Part shown: piece after piece, positions 26,410-36,625 of the stretch
How positions within the stretch are numbered: the first letter of the stretch is position 1
Layout of the letters: the number at the start of each line of letters is the position of its first letter
Assembly (NCBI RefSeq): GCF_009498235.1
Contig: NZ_CP044205.1
Span: 3,659,389-3,723,388 of the forward strand
Reading direction: 5' to 3'
Source: Candidatus Methylospira mobilis
GTDB lineage: Bacteria > Pseudomonadota > Gammaproteobacteria > Methylococcales > Methylococcaceae
Length of the DNA stretch: 64,000 nt
Translations under genes and position numbers: made by a program
Notes under the pieces: generated by a model
Databases searched by the model: none
What the model was told of the DNA's origin: nothing
The model's input: only the letters and a program-made list of their open reading frames with translations

Positions 26410-26825
26410 GGTTTAGAAACCTGATACGAGAGTCATCCGGACAACAGGCAAGGAGTGCAACGAGTAGAAAAAGGATATAATCATGCCGAAATATATTTCA
26501 GTCGTTGTATGTTACCAAAGTACACGCCGTTCAGCGGCGTATTTACCGCGTATAGCGACAGGCTTGACTTATTTCCGGCTGCCTCGGTCATGCCTCGAAA
26601 GTTCACGCTGAACAGTTACTTTTTTTGTAACTGATTCAGACCACAGAATTTAACGCTGCATGGCGGGCCGGGGTAAATTTGGCGAGTCAATTCGACAGAA
26701 AACCGAAATCGTGCACCCGCACATGGATACCCGGCGTAGTTGATAGATCGAGACGCTTCGCGAGTAGCAACAGCCTTATATCCAGCGCCGCTGCATAGTT
26801 ATAGTTTTATTTACACTTATCCCGA
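26410..26825. other. Intergenic region with a T-loop hairpin
   Basis: 416 bases without a recognised gene. CAGTTAC (26613-26619), seven T, and GTAACTG (26627-26633) form a perfect hairpin. Its outer sequences (GCTGAACAGTTAC and GTAACTGATTCAG) each differ by one base from the terminal repeats of the MITE-like element at 48412-48599. Confidence 0.5.
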
Positions 26826-27707
26826 ATGCCGGCAAAAACCGCTCAGTCAGTTTCTTCCCCGCCGGGTTTTGGCGGCGCGCCGCTGGTCGGCTGGCATTTT
26901 TTAACCGAAGCCGCTCGGACCGGCGATTTGGTATTCTTCGGATGCGACATCGAAATCAACCGCCGCTACGGCATTGCCAACCCCGGGGCGGCAAACTTTG
27001 TCCGGACCGGCACAGCGTTGACTGGGATGTTTCTACCGGACAGCTACGATCTCGGGATAATGACGTTGACCGACCCGAGAAACGCAGTAGGGGAGATCGC
27101 AGCTACGGCTGCCCGGATCATTGTCGGCTTCGGCGGCTTGCCGGTGCTGATTGCCTGCGACCATACGGCCAGCCTGGGCGCGATATTGGGCAGTTCGCTC
27201 GGCAGCGGAACCGCGCCGATCTATGTGTATTTCGATGCGCATTTCGATCTCGGCCGCAATTGTGCTCCCGGCGATTTGCTTCATAACGGCGGTTTCGTTG
27301 GCGAGATATTAAGGCAGGGCTGGGCAAGCCAGGCCGTTAATATCGGAGGACGGAGCAAGGAAACCTGTATCGAATATCCCGATACGCCAAAAAATTTCTA
27401 CAGCATTCCCGGCAACGGCGAAGCAGCGGCAATTATTGCCCGGCTGGCGCCGTTGGCGGGACAGAAAGTGCATGTCAGCATCGACGCTGATGTACTGGAC
27501 CCGAACGTCGCGCCGAACGTTTCGTGTCCGGAGGCGGATGGAATGACAGCACAAGCGCTGCTCGACTGCTGCCGCTGGATCGGACGTTCCTGCCGTGTGG
27601 TCGGAGCAGACCTCAGCGAAGTTCTACCCTCAACAGCAAGCCGGCAATCGGAACAGTTTTTGATTCGCTGTCTGCACGCCCTTAAAAGGGATTATCCGCG
27701 TTGTTGA
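26826..27707 (+). CDS. Arginase/agmatinase-fold metallohydrolase, substrate unknown
   Basis: A 293-residue protein of the ureohydrolase superfamily. All binuclear-metal ligands are visible: CDHTASL (the usual GDHS motif with Cys for Gly), YFDAHFDLG, and SIDADVLDPNVAP. GADLSEVLP near the end is the usual late motif. The family hydrolyses guanidino compounds such as arginine, agmatine or formiminoglutamate; the loop residues do not let me choose. The ribosome-binding site before the ATG is poor. It is isolated, with no polyamine or histidine genes nearby. Confidence 0.82.
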   Translation: MPAKTAQSVSSPPGFGGAPLVGWHFLTEAARTGDLVFFGCDIEINRRYGIANPGAANFVRTGTALTGMFLPDSYDLGIMTLTDPRNAVGEIAATAARIIVGFGGLPVLIACDHTASLGAILGSSLGSGTAPIYVYFDAHFDLGRNCAPGDLLHNGGFVGEILRQGWASQAVNIGGRSKETCIEYPDTPKNFYSIPGNGEAAAIIARLAPLAGQKVHVSIDADVLDPNVAPNVSCPEADGMTAQALLDCCRWIGRSCRVVGADLSEVLPSTASRQSEQFLIRCLHALKRDYPRC

Positions 27708-27773
27708 AGTTTCGTCTGTAAGAATTAAATCACGGCATCCCTGCCATGGGTGAGCACGCGAAGCAGCAATACG

Positions 27774-28148
27774 CTAATTATCGCTAAAAACCAGGGTTAC
27801 GCTCCATTCCGTTTGTGCGGTCGTAACATAATTGACCTTGGGAGAGCCATAAATATAAGGCTCAGGATCCGTTACCGTCATTTTTTGCGTGCCTGGATCC
27901 TGGCCGATCGTTAACTGGAAAGAACCTCCCGCACCATCTTCAATAATAATTCCCATCATGGTGTCGGTAGGAAGCGAATCACCCCAAACTACGCCAGCGG
28001 TCGCAGACAGGCCCGGCTCGGTCAAAAACGATCCTCCGTGTAACAGCTTCCCATCAACCAATAAAATCTGTCCATCCCAATTGGGATCACTTGAAAGATA
28101 AAGACCAAAACTGGAACTCTTTTGTATTACCGCATTAGCTACGTTCAT
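27774..28148 (-). CDS. Hypothetical 124-residue protein
   Basis: No family is recognised. The start at 28148 has AAGGAG seven bases upstream and is better than the in-frame GTG two codons earlier. The protein is rich in Gly, Thr, Ser and Asp, with an alternating pattern suggesting an all-beta fold (GQILLVDGKLLHGGSFL; VNYVTTAQTEWSVTLVFSDN at the end). It has no signal peptide and no cysteine. An unusually AT-rich 425-base region lies upstream. It could be a small lectin-like or aegerolysin-like beta-sandwich; that is only an impression. Confidence 0.6.
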   Translation of the reverse strand: MNVANAVIQKSSSFGLYLSSDPNWDGQILLVDGKLLHGGSFLTEPGLSATAGVVWGDSLPTDTMMGIIIEDGAGGSFQLTIGQDPGTQKMTVTDPEPYIYGSPKVNYVTTAQTEWSVTLVFSDN

Positions 28149-28573
28149 ATGCACTCCTTGAGTGGAATTGGTCAGCTATTTTATTTAGCCATGAAATATA
28201 ATTTATTTAACTAAAAAAACTGCAACGCATTCAGCATTGCCACGACCATCATACAAACCGGATTTTCGCTTGTAACCTGTCAATAATGACAGTTATCAAT
28301 ATAGATCGCACAAGCAAACCTGCCGTTAAAATAAATAGCAAAAAAAACAACAACACAGCCAAACAATAAAAATTAAAAATACAAACAATTTACCTTACAA
28401 ATAAAGCCAGCCAAACCGAATAATAGTTTAACCGCCATTCAGCTACCGGCATGGGAAAACACAGGATAACGCGGTTAAGAAACAAACAACAGGATGCCCA
28501 GCGCGTCGCATTGGCTGATATGATTAGCGCGCGTCGCGCGCCCATTAACTCATGGAAAACTTTTCAGGCGGCG
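28149..28573. other. AT-rich intergenic region with a CTGTCA-N4-TGACAG palindrome
   Basis: 425 bases without a recognised gene, A-rich on this strand around 28320-28400. CTGTCAATAATGACAG at 28277-28292 is a perfect palindromic operator-like site. The same 16-base pattern occurs at 49801-49816 upstream of the dihaem cytochrome gene. Confidence 0.45.
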
Positions 28574-29671
28574 CTAATCTTTATAGCGTAAAGCGATGGC
28601 ATCGAACTCTTCCTGCAGCGCCATGAACGCATCAACTACATCGGGGTCGAAATGCTTTCCGCGTCCGTCAACCATCACACTGACGGCGAAGCCGTGCGAC
28701 ATACCCACCTTGTAGACGCGCTTGCTGATCAGCGCATCGTACACATCCGCCAAAGCCATCAGACGCGCCGACACGGGAATAGCGTCCGCGACCAAGCCTT
28801 GCGGATAACCCGTTCCATCCCATTTCTCATGATGACTGAGGGCGATTTCCTTGGCGAACTGCAAGAAAGGCACTACAATTCCGATCTGTTGTTCCGCGTG
28901 AGCCAACGCATCGTACCCCAATTGGGCATGCGTTTTCATAACGGCAAACTCGCCATCGGTCAGCAGACCGGCTTTAAGCAAAATATGATCGGGAATACCC
29001 ACTTTGCCTATGTCGTGCAGCGGCGCCGATTTGAACAACAATTCGATATTGTTATCGGTAAGCTCGACTGAAAAACGCGGATGCCGTTGAAGACGGCTCG
29101 CCAGCAACTTCACGTAATGCTGGGTACGAAGGATATGATTGCCAGTATCGTTATCACGCGTTTCCGCCAGGGAAGCCAGCGCTGCTACTGTGACGGATTG
29201 AATCGCCTGGACTTCGAATGTACGTTTGGCAACTTCGCTTTCCAGAAAATGATTCTGGTTTTTCAGCAGATTTTCTGCGGCCTTAAGCGTTATATAGTTG
29301 TTGATTCTCGCCATGACTATCGGCGGATTGATCGGTTTGGTAATGTAATCGACCGCCCCCAGCAACAGACCTTTTTCCTCGTCTTTCTCTTCGCTTTTTG
29401 CCGTTAAAAACACTATCGGGATATCTGCCGTCCGCGCATCGGCCTTCAGTCGCCGGCAAACCTCGTAACCATCCACGTTCGCCATCATGACATCCAGCAG
29501 TATCAGGTCGGGCGTATCGGATTGCGCTATTTTCAAACCGCGTTCCCCGTTATTGGCGACTTTCACCCGATAGCGATCCTTGAGTAAACCGCTGATCAAC
29601 GCCAGATTGTCAGGCGTATCGTCCACCACCAAGATCAACGGTTTTTTATCTTCGAGAGACATTTCATTCAT
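28574..29671 (-). CDS. HD-GYP response regulator (cyclic di-GMP phosphodiesterase, RpfG-like)
   Basis: About 365 residues. An N-terminal receiver domain carries the phosphorylated Asp in [13 protein letters not shown], and a coiled-coil linker joins it to an HD-GYP domain with [13 protein letters not shown] and [14 protein letters not shown]. The enzyme should hydrolyse cyclic di-GMP when phosphorylated. The ATG at 29671 has GGAG before it and overlaps the end of the hybrid kinase gene by eight bases, so kinase and regulator form a coupled pair. All active-site motifs are intact. Confidence 0.93.
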   Translation of the reverse strand: MNEMSLEDKKPLILVVDDTPDNLALISGLLKDRYRVKVANNGERGLKIAQSDTPDLILLDVMMANVDGYEVCRRLKADARTADIPIVFLTAKSEEKDEEKGLLLGAVDYITKPINPPIVMARINNYITLKAAENLLKNQNHFLESEVAKRTFEVQAIQSVTVAALASLAETRDNDTGNHILRTQHYVKLLASRLQRHPRFSVELTDNNIELLFKSAPLHDIGKVGIPDHILLKAGLLTDGEFAVMKTHAQLGYDALAHAEQQIGIVVPFLQFAKEIALSHHEKWDGTGYPQGLVADAIPVSARLMALADVYDALISKRVYKVGMSHGFAVSVMVDGRGKHFDPDVVDAFMALQEEFDAIALRYKD

Positions 29672-32600
29672 CACTTTCTCCATCCAAACCGGATTGCTGC
29701 ATGGCCTGCCGCAAAGTTGTCAAGGCAAGCTCCAAGTCAAAAGCGGCTATGCCGGCTGCTATTTCCCCGGCCATGTCGCCGAATGCCGTATTTAACCAAC
29801 CGGCATAATCGGCGAACAGGTCGGCGGCTTCCGCATCGTCTTCTGCCAGCAAGGCATGCAGACGTTGACATACCTCGCGCAGCTGAACCCTGTCGACTAT
29901 CGGTTCGGCATTAACGGGCGGTGCGTTTTCCGGAAGCTGCGCTGTTAATGCGGACAGTAAATCGCTCATGGATGCCGCGACTGCGGCGAATGGCGCCGCC
30001 ACGTCTCCCGCCGTCAGGGATGACCCGGCATTACGGCTTTTATGTACGGCGCGTTCCAGTTCAGCCGCCAACAATTGCACGCCTGTTGCGCCAATATTTC
30101 CCGCCACGCCTTTCAGCGTATGCGCAAGACGTTCCGCCGTTTCGGCGTCTGCGTTCGCGGCAGCTTGTTCGAACTGTGCGGTGAAATCGCCCTGCCCCTT
30201 GATAAATTTGCGCAACATCGAGAGGTAAGAGGCTTTCTTGCCCAGCACTCGGCGCAAACCCAGCTCGACATCCAGCCCGTCGATATTCCGGGGCAGGCGC
30301 TCGTCTGTTGCCTGAGTATCCGTACCCGGACCGTGCGCCGAACCGGCGTCAGCCGTTTTATGCGGCTGCGCCGCCATCCCCAAGCCTTCGCGCGGCCTGA
30401 TCCACTTCAACAATGCGGCCCATAGCTCATCAGGCTCGATCGGCTTGGCCAAATGCGCGCTCATACCGGCCTCTACGCATCTCTCGCGATCGCTCTGCAT
30501 GACGTTGGCGGTCATCGCCAAAATAGGCAATTCCGCGAATTCGGGTTGGGCGCGCAATAATCGCGTTGCCGTTACGCCATCCATAACCGGCATCTGCACA
30601 TCCATCAGCACCAGATCGTACTGCGGCGTCCGGCTTTGCGCTTTATCAACGGCTTCCCGGCCGTTTTCGGCGATTTCCACGCTGAACCCGGCATCGGTCA
30701 ATAATTCCGATGCGACTTGCTGGTTAAGTTCGTTATCTTCCACCAGCAGGATGCGTGCACCGGCAATCCGCGCCAGTTGCGTTTCCAGCGCCGAATCCGT
30801 TCCAGCGCCTTCTTTGCTTCTCTCACAACCTTCTTCGCCCAGAATATCCATGACCGTATCGTAGACGATACTGCCGTTGAGCGGTTTGATCAGTATGTTC
30901 TCGATTCCTGCATCTTTCGCCCCTTTGAGCACCTCTTCGCGCCCGTAAGCGGTCACGATCACCAAATTCGGCATCGGATCGAGATGCAGCGTCTGCAAAG
31001 CCCGGGCGACTTCCAAACCGTCCATCTCCGGCATTTGCCAATCGAGAAAAGCGATTTCGAACGGATAACGCAACACGATGGCTTTCCGTATGGAGGTTAT
31101 GGCGGCTTCGCCGGAAGACACCGCTTCTACATAGAACCCCATATTTTCCAGTATTCCGCTCAGCACGGTTCGCGCGGCATCGTTATCATCGACGACCAGC
31201 ATGCGCCGATGGCGTAAATCCGGTTGAGGTAGATAGAGGCATGCGGGCGTTGCATCCTTGCCCAGGCGCGCAGTGAACCAAAAGGTCGAACCACGACCTG
31301 GAATACTGTCTAGCCCGACGGCTCCACCCATCAGTTCCGCCAGATTTTTACTGATTACCAGCCCCAAACCGGTGCCGCCGAATTTTCGGCTGGTGGAGGT
31401 ATCGGCCTGCTGGAAACTTTGGAACAATCGCTCTATTTGCTCCGGCGTTACGCCTATGCCGGTATCTTTAACCTCGAAACGCAAAAACACCTGGCTCTCG
31501 TCGTCTTCCAGTTTGACGACAGTAATGCGAATCTCACCTTTTTGTGTGAATTTCACCGCGTTATTGGCGTAATTGATCAGAATCTGGCCGATCCGTAACG
31601 GATCACCGACCAAATGCACCGGCACGTCCGGCGCTACGTCGAATATCAGCTCCAAGCCTTTCTCACCGGCTTTTTCGGCTATCAGATTGGCGACGTTGTC
31701 CAATATATGATGCATATCCAACGGAACAGCCTCGACCTCCAGCTTGCCGGCCTCGATTTTGGACAGATCGAGTATATCATTGATAATACCGAGCAAATGC
31801 TGGCCGGATTGCTGTATTTTTTTCAAATAATCAAGCTGGCGCGGCGTCAACTCCGTCTTCAAAGCCAGATGGGACAGACCGATGATGGCGTTCATCGGCG
31901 TACGGATTTCATGACTCATGTTGGCCAGAAAATCACTCTTGACGCGATTGGCCTTCTCGGCCTCATGCATGGCCGCGCGCACCAGGGCTTCCTGCTCAAC
32001 CAGATTACGGTTGGCTGACGCCAGGGATTCGGTCCGTTCGGCGACCTTCCGCTCCAGAGACTGATAAAGCACCGCGTTCTCGATGGAGATTGCCAACTGC
32101 CTTCCCAGCATGGTCACTGTTTCAAGACGGTCGACGGTAAAGGCCGCCCGCAACAACCGGTTTTCCAGGATGATAAAGGCCCCAATCCGCTCGCGCACCA
32201 GAATCGGCAACGCCAGCACGGAACAACACGGGACCGAAGCAAAGTAAGGGTCGTGAGTAAAGCGGGCGTCAATCACCGCATCCTCCGACACAAAGGCTTC
32301 TCCGGTATTCAAGCCGAAGCGCAACACGCTCGAAGCTACGTCTCCCTTCGCTACGGCTTCCTCAAGCCCGCTCCTTCCCAGCGGCGCACCGCGTTGCATT
32401 CCCCCCTCCAGAAACCAATGGCCCGCTTCGTCCAGCAACAGCAGCAAGGCGCCGGTGGCGCCGGTCAACTGTCCCAGCAGTTCGACTACGCGCGCAATCA
32501 ATCGAGGTTGAGAGGTTTCTGAAGCCAGCGCTTGCGAAGCGCGCAGCACCGCTTCGAAATCGCTGCTGTCGTATCCCCTGTGGGCGGACCCTACGCCCGG

Positions 32601-33110
32601 TTTCGAAGCACCGCGCAGAAATGGATGTTCCGTTTCCATCCGCCGCGCTTTACCTTCGGCGCCCCATTTCTGATACAAGCCGCGCGCTGCGGCAAGTAGC
32701 GGGCGGCCGGCGTTTTCGAGTCCATGACGCATGTAAAACAGACCGGCGCGCTCGGTGGCCAGGGCATGATGCCAGGGACGATGGTGGGCCTGAGCGCGGC
32801 GGACCGCTTGTTCAAAAGCCTGTTGGGCAGTCCACAAGTCGTTCCTTAAAACCCATCGTTCCGCTTCGACCAGATCATGGAGATGACGAAAATTCATCGG
32901 CGCATCCTGCGCGCGCGCGTTGAGCCAGGCTTGATTCGCTGTCAGTTGCGCCTGCCAAAGCGCCTGATCGGTTTCACCGGCGCGCCCATCCTTAAGTGTA
33001 ACGACCCGCAATCGAAAACACATGAACCCGCAATCAGCGCATCGGCAAACCCAGATTAAGTGAGAATGAAAATAGCGCTCGACCCACATTATTTGAGAAT
33101 GAGCCCGCAA
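29664..33110 (-). pseudogene. Giant hybrid histidine kinase, N-terminus lost at a transposon end
   Basis: The frame runs 1,148 codons, but the first 38 residues are encoded by the transposon's terminal repeat; native sequence begins at [11 protein letters not shown]. Domains then visible are a TPR-like helical segment (40-165), GAF (about 200-345), HisKA with H400 in NMSHEIRTP, HATPase (505-630), receiver 1 ([11 protein letters not shown]), receiver 2 ([11 protein letters not shown]) and an Hpt domain ([11 protein letters not shown]). Relatives with this GAF-kinase end usually carry a Ser/Thr kinase and an AAA ATPase module in front, which is missing here. The kinase half could still be expressed from ATGs such as 32897. 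It is coupled to the HD-GYP regulator. Confidence 0.88.
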
Positions 33111-33234
33111 TCAACCGCACCGACCTGCAATCAACCGCGACCAACCCACATTATTTGAGAATGACCGCTGCACCCAAAAACGGCAGGCGGCGCTCAAATT
33201 CCTCCCTGACGCCAGTCAAGAAAACGAGGGTTTT
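32997..33234 (+). repeat. Left terminal inverted repeat of the transposon
   Basis: 238 bases identical to the reverse complement of 36626-36863 by eye. It contains repeated transposase-site-like units: CCCACATTATTTGAGAATGA twice, a variant CCCAGATTAAGTGAGAATGA once, and four CCCGCAATC/CCTGCAATC units. Confidence 0.93.
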
Positions 33235-33389
33235 CCTTACTGTTTCCGGCAACCATACAGATCATCGTAAAACAGCCCAAAACCAGTAAATAAATTCGGT
33301 AAGGAATACAACTTTAATTTATACTTCCTTCACACGAGTTTATTTACAACTCAGCCATGCCGCCCCGCCCTTTTTTCCATCACCGACGC

Positions 33390-33977
33390 ATGAGTAGTGT
33401 AATGCTTATTGGTTATGCCAGGATTTCTACTGATGATCAGAACCTTGACCTGCAGCACGACGCGCTCACGCAGGCCGGCTGTTCCAAACAGTATGAAGAC
33501 AAGGAAAGTGGGGCCAAGGCGGAGCGCCCCGGTCTGCTGACCGCTCTGGATGTGCTGCGTGACGGCGACACGCTGGTGGTCTGGCGGTTGGATCGGCTGG
33601 GGCGCTCCCTCAAAGACCTGATTGCCTTGGTCGAGAAGCTTGAGAAGCGCGGGGTTGCACTCAAAAGCCTGCAGGAAAATATCGACACCGGCAGTAGCGG
33701 CGGTAAACTGGTGTTTCATCTGTTTGGCGCGCTGGCTGAATTCGAGCGCAACCTGATCCGCGAACGCACCCAGGCAGGACTGTCAGCCGCCAGGGCGAGA
33801 GGACGAACCGGCGGACGTCCTAAGGCGCTGGATTCCAATAAGCGGCAACTCGCCATTCGCCTTTACCATGAACGCCAGCACAGTATTGATGAGCTCTGCC
33901 GGATGATGGGCATCTCAAAACCAACGCTGTATAGCTATTTGGCGGAAGCCGATGCCGACGCCATTCACGCGGCATAA
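33390..33977 (+). CDS. Transposon serine resolvase
   Basis: A resolvase of about 195 residues. The catalytic Ser is in MLIGYARISTDDQNLDL, followed by LVVWRLDRLGRSLKDL and FHLFGALAEFERNLIRERT, the resolvase/invertase core. A C-terminal helix-turn-helix (IDELCRMMGISKPTLYSYL) binds DNA. It should resolve cointegrates made during transposition. The start is uncertain: ATG at 33390 or 33402, neither with a clear ribosome-binding site. It overlaps the transposase gene by 26 bases. Confidence 0.88.
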   Translation: MSSVMLIGYARISTDDQNLDLQHDALTQAGCSKQYEDKESGAKAERPGLLTALDVLRDGDTLVVWRLDRLGRSLKDLIALVEKLEKRGVALKSLQENIDTGSSGGKLVFHLFGALAEFERNLIRERTQAGLSAARARGRTGGRPKALDSNKRQLAIRLYHERQHSIDELCRMMGISKPTLYSYLAEADADAIHAA

Positions 33978-35634
33978 GCAAATACCCATTGATTCCCTGC
34001 TGCAATTGCGGCAGCGGCTTGATCGTTTACCCCGCAAGAGTTCCGAGCGCGCGAATCAAATCGCTGCTGTCGCCACACTGTACGGTGTTTCGATTGCGAC
34101 GGTCTACCGGGCATTAACCGAATTCAACAGACCACACGCAGCGCACCGTGCCGACCACGGTAAGCCGCGCATACTGCAAGCGTCTGAACTGGAGCGCTAC
34201 TGCGAGTTGGTTGCCGCACTTAAATTGCGCACGACGAATAAGAACGGTCGGCATCTGTCCACCCGGCGTGCTATTGGGCTGTTAGAGGACTACGGCGTTG
34301 AGACCGCATTGGGTTTGGTGCGAGCACCCAAAGGACTACTGACACGCACGACTGTAAACCGGTACCTGTCCTTGTGGCATCTGGATCAGCCACGCCTGAC
34401 GCGCGAGCCTGCCGCCGTGCGTTTCCAGGCCGAATGCAGCAACGATTGTTGGCAGTTCGATATGTCGCCTTCCGATCTCAAGCATATCGACAAGCCTGAA
34501 TGGGTTGATCCTTCGAAGGGCCAGCCGACGCTCATGCTGTTTAGCGTGGTGGATGACCGTAGCGGCGTGAACTATCAGGAATACCGCTGCGTCTATGGTG
34601 AGGATGCAGAATCCGCTTTGCGCTTCCTGTTCAACGCAATGGCGCCGAAAGCCGATGCGGCGTTTCCCTTTCAAGGGATGCCAAAAATGATTTATTTAGA
34701 CAATGGCCCGGTCGCCAAGAGCCGGGTATTCCAGAACGTCATGCTGGCACTGGGCATTGAGTGGCAAACGCATATGCCGGCAGGGAAAGACGGCAGGCGT
34801 ACCACGGCTCGATCAAAAGGCAAAGTTGAGCGCGCCTTTCGCACCCTCAAGGAAGCCTATGAGACGCTGTATCACTTCCACAAGCCGGAAACCGAGCGGC
34901 AGGCCAACGAGTGGCTGTTGCGTCATCTGATCCATATCCATAATGCGCGCCGGCATCGCTCCGAACCCCACACGCTGATGGACGACTGGCTGAAGAATCT
35001 GCCGTCGGAAGGCGTGCGCGAGATGTGCGCCTGGGAACAGTTCTGCCGTTTCGCCCGCGAGCCGGAACGGCGCAAGGTCGGCATCGACGCCCGCCTCAGC
35101 GTTGGCGGCACCGAGTATGAAGTAGAGCCAGACATGGCGGGCGAGCGTGTGGTGTTACTGTGGGGCTTGTTCGACGACGAGCTGTATGTCGAGTTCAAAG
35201 GTGAACGCTTCGGCCCTTATCATCCCGTGTCCGGCCCGATCCCGCTACACCGGTACCGCAGCTTCAAACGGGGCAAAGCAGATGAACGCGCCGATCATAT
35301 CCGCGCCCTGGCCGATCAGCTGGGTCTGCCTATCGCCGCACTGTCTGGCAACGATGTGAGACTTTCACCGCCGACGGCAGCTGCGGCAGCGCCGATACCG
35401 AAACAGCCTTTTAATGCCGAAGCACATGAGTATCACTTTCCCAGCGTCATTGCGGCCAAACTCGCCATCGCTGACGATCTCGCGCAACCGTTGGCGAAGC
35501 TACCACCAGAAGATCGGTCATTTATCGACCAGGTGCTGAGCGAAACGCTCGTGCGCCGTATCGTGCTGGAGCGCGTGCGCGATTACTTTCGACGCAACAA
35601 GAAAAAGGGAGACAAACCATGCGGGTTGACGTGA
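33952..35634 (+). CDS. DDE transposase, TniA/TnsB-like (rve integrase fold)
   Basis: A 560-residue transposase: an N-terminal helix-turn-helix (QIAAVATLYGVSIATVYRAL), an integrase catalytic core with D in CWQFDMSPSDL, D in IYLDNGP and E in SKGKVERAFRTLK, and a C-terminal Mu-type beta-barrel (GGTEYEVEPDMAGERVVLLW). Its C-terminal tail is basic (RVRDYFRRNKKKGDK) and probably contacts the ATPase. The stop overlaps the ATPase gene start by 16 bases, so they are coupled. Confidence 0.88.
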   Translation: MPTPFTRHKQIPIDSLLQLRQRLDRLPRKSSERANQIAAVATLYGVSIATVYRALTEFNRPHAAHRADHGKPRILQASELERYCELVAALKLRTTNKNGRHLSTRRAIGLLEDYGVETALGLVRAPKGLLTRTTVNRYLSLWHLDQPRLTREPAAVRFQAECSNDCWQFDMSPSDLKHIDKPEWVDPSKGQPTLMLFSVVDDRSGVNYQEYRCVYGEDAESALRFLFNAMAPKADAAFPFQGMPKMIYLDNGPVAKSRVFQNVMLALGIEWQTHMPAGKDGRRTTARSKGKVERAFRTLKEAYETLYHFHKPETERQANEWLLRHLIHIHNARRHRSEPHTLMDDWLKNLPSEGVREMCAWEQFCRFAREPERRKVGIDARLSVGGTEYEVEPDMAGERVVLLWGLFDDELYVEFKGERFGPYHPVSGPIPLHRYRSFKRGKADERADHIRALADQLGLPIAALSGNDVRLSPPTAAAAAPIPKQPFNAEAHEYHFPSVIAAKLAIADDLAQPLAKLPPEDRSFIDQVLSETLVRRIVLERVRDYFRRNKKKGDKPCGLT

Positions 35635-36596
35635 TGAAACATTACGGCCTGACGGTGCCATTGAATCAGGCAGGCTACTACGAAACCAGTCATAACCAGC
35701 AGTTAATGAGCGATATTCGCGGCGCTATCCTCGATGGTCGGCTGGTGGCTTTGTCCGGCGTGATCGGCATCGGCAAGACCGTCATGCTGGAGCGTATTCG
35801 GCAGGCGCTGGAAGAGGAAAAGCACGTCATCGTGTCGCAGTCCTTTGCCATCGACAAGCGCGCCATCAAACTATCGACCCTGGTTACGGCGCTGTTCTAC
35901 GACCTGTCTGGCGATAAACAAATGCGTGTGCCGACCGACATCGAGACCCGTGACAGGCAGTTGCACGAACTGATAAAAAAACGAAAACGCCCCGTCGCCC
36001 TGTTCATTGATGAAGCACACGACCTGAACACCTACACTTTGACCAGCTTGAAACGCCTGATTGAGCTTGCGCGGAGTGGCGGTGGCGGCGGTCGACTGTC
36101 GGTGGTACTCGCCGGCCACCCCAAACTGAGGAACGATCTACGTCGGCCCACGATGGAGGAAATTGGTCACCGCACCACACTCTTCTCCCTGGACGGCATC
36201 ACCGGCAGCCAGCGCGAATATATCTATTGGCTGCTTGAAACGTGCACTGAAGGCCAGGTAGAAGCGGAGTCCATCCTATCTGAAGACGCGATCTACCTAC
36301 TGTCCAGCAAGTTGCGCACGCCGTTACAGATAGAGGACTACCTGACTCAAGCCTTGACTGCAGGTTACCAAACCGGCGAAAGGCCTGTCTCCGTTGAGAT
36401 CGTCAATACCGTATTGACGCGTCATTCAGACGATATTGAAGCGACACTGACGCGCAACGGCTACCGTATCAAGGATCTGGCGGAGCAGTTCGACGTCAAG
36501 CCGGCAGAAATCAGGGCGCTGTTCACCCAGACACTCGATCCAGTACGCACGAGTGAGTTGCGTGAAAAGATGTTGAAGGCAGGGCTGCCAATATGA
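35619..36596 (+). CDS. AAA ATPase of the transposon (TniB/TnsC/ExeA-like)
   Basis: A 325-residue AAA+ protein: Walker A GVIGIGKTVML, Walker B VALFIDEAHDLN, and a sensor segment LSVVLAGHPKLRND. It belongs to the ExeA/TniB/TnsC group, which chooses target DNA and activates the DDE transposase. The C-terminal 60 residues (NGYRIKDLAEQFDVKPAEIR) look like an added DNA-binding domain. The gene ends 29 bases before the right inverted repeat. Confidence 0.88.
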   Translation: MRVDVMKHYGLTVPLNQAGYYETSHNQQLMSDIRGAILDGRLVALSGVIGIGKTVMLERIRQALEEEKHVIVSQSFAIDKRAIKLSTLVTALFYDLSGDKQMRVPTDIETRDRQLHELIKKRKRPVALFIDEAHDLNTYTLTSLKRLIELARSGGGGGRLSVVLAGHPKLRNDLRRPTMEEIGHRTTLFSLDGITGSQREYIYWLLETCTEGQVEAESILSEDAIYLLSSKLRTPLQIEDYLTQALTAGYQTGERPVSVEIVNTVLTRHSDDIEATLTRNGYRIKDLAEQFDVKPAEIRALFTQTLDPVRTSELREKMLKAGLPI

Positions 36597-36625
36597 TGGA
36601 TAATCGCACGCCGAATGATGTTAAA

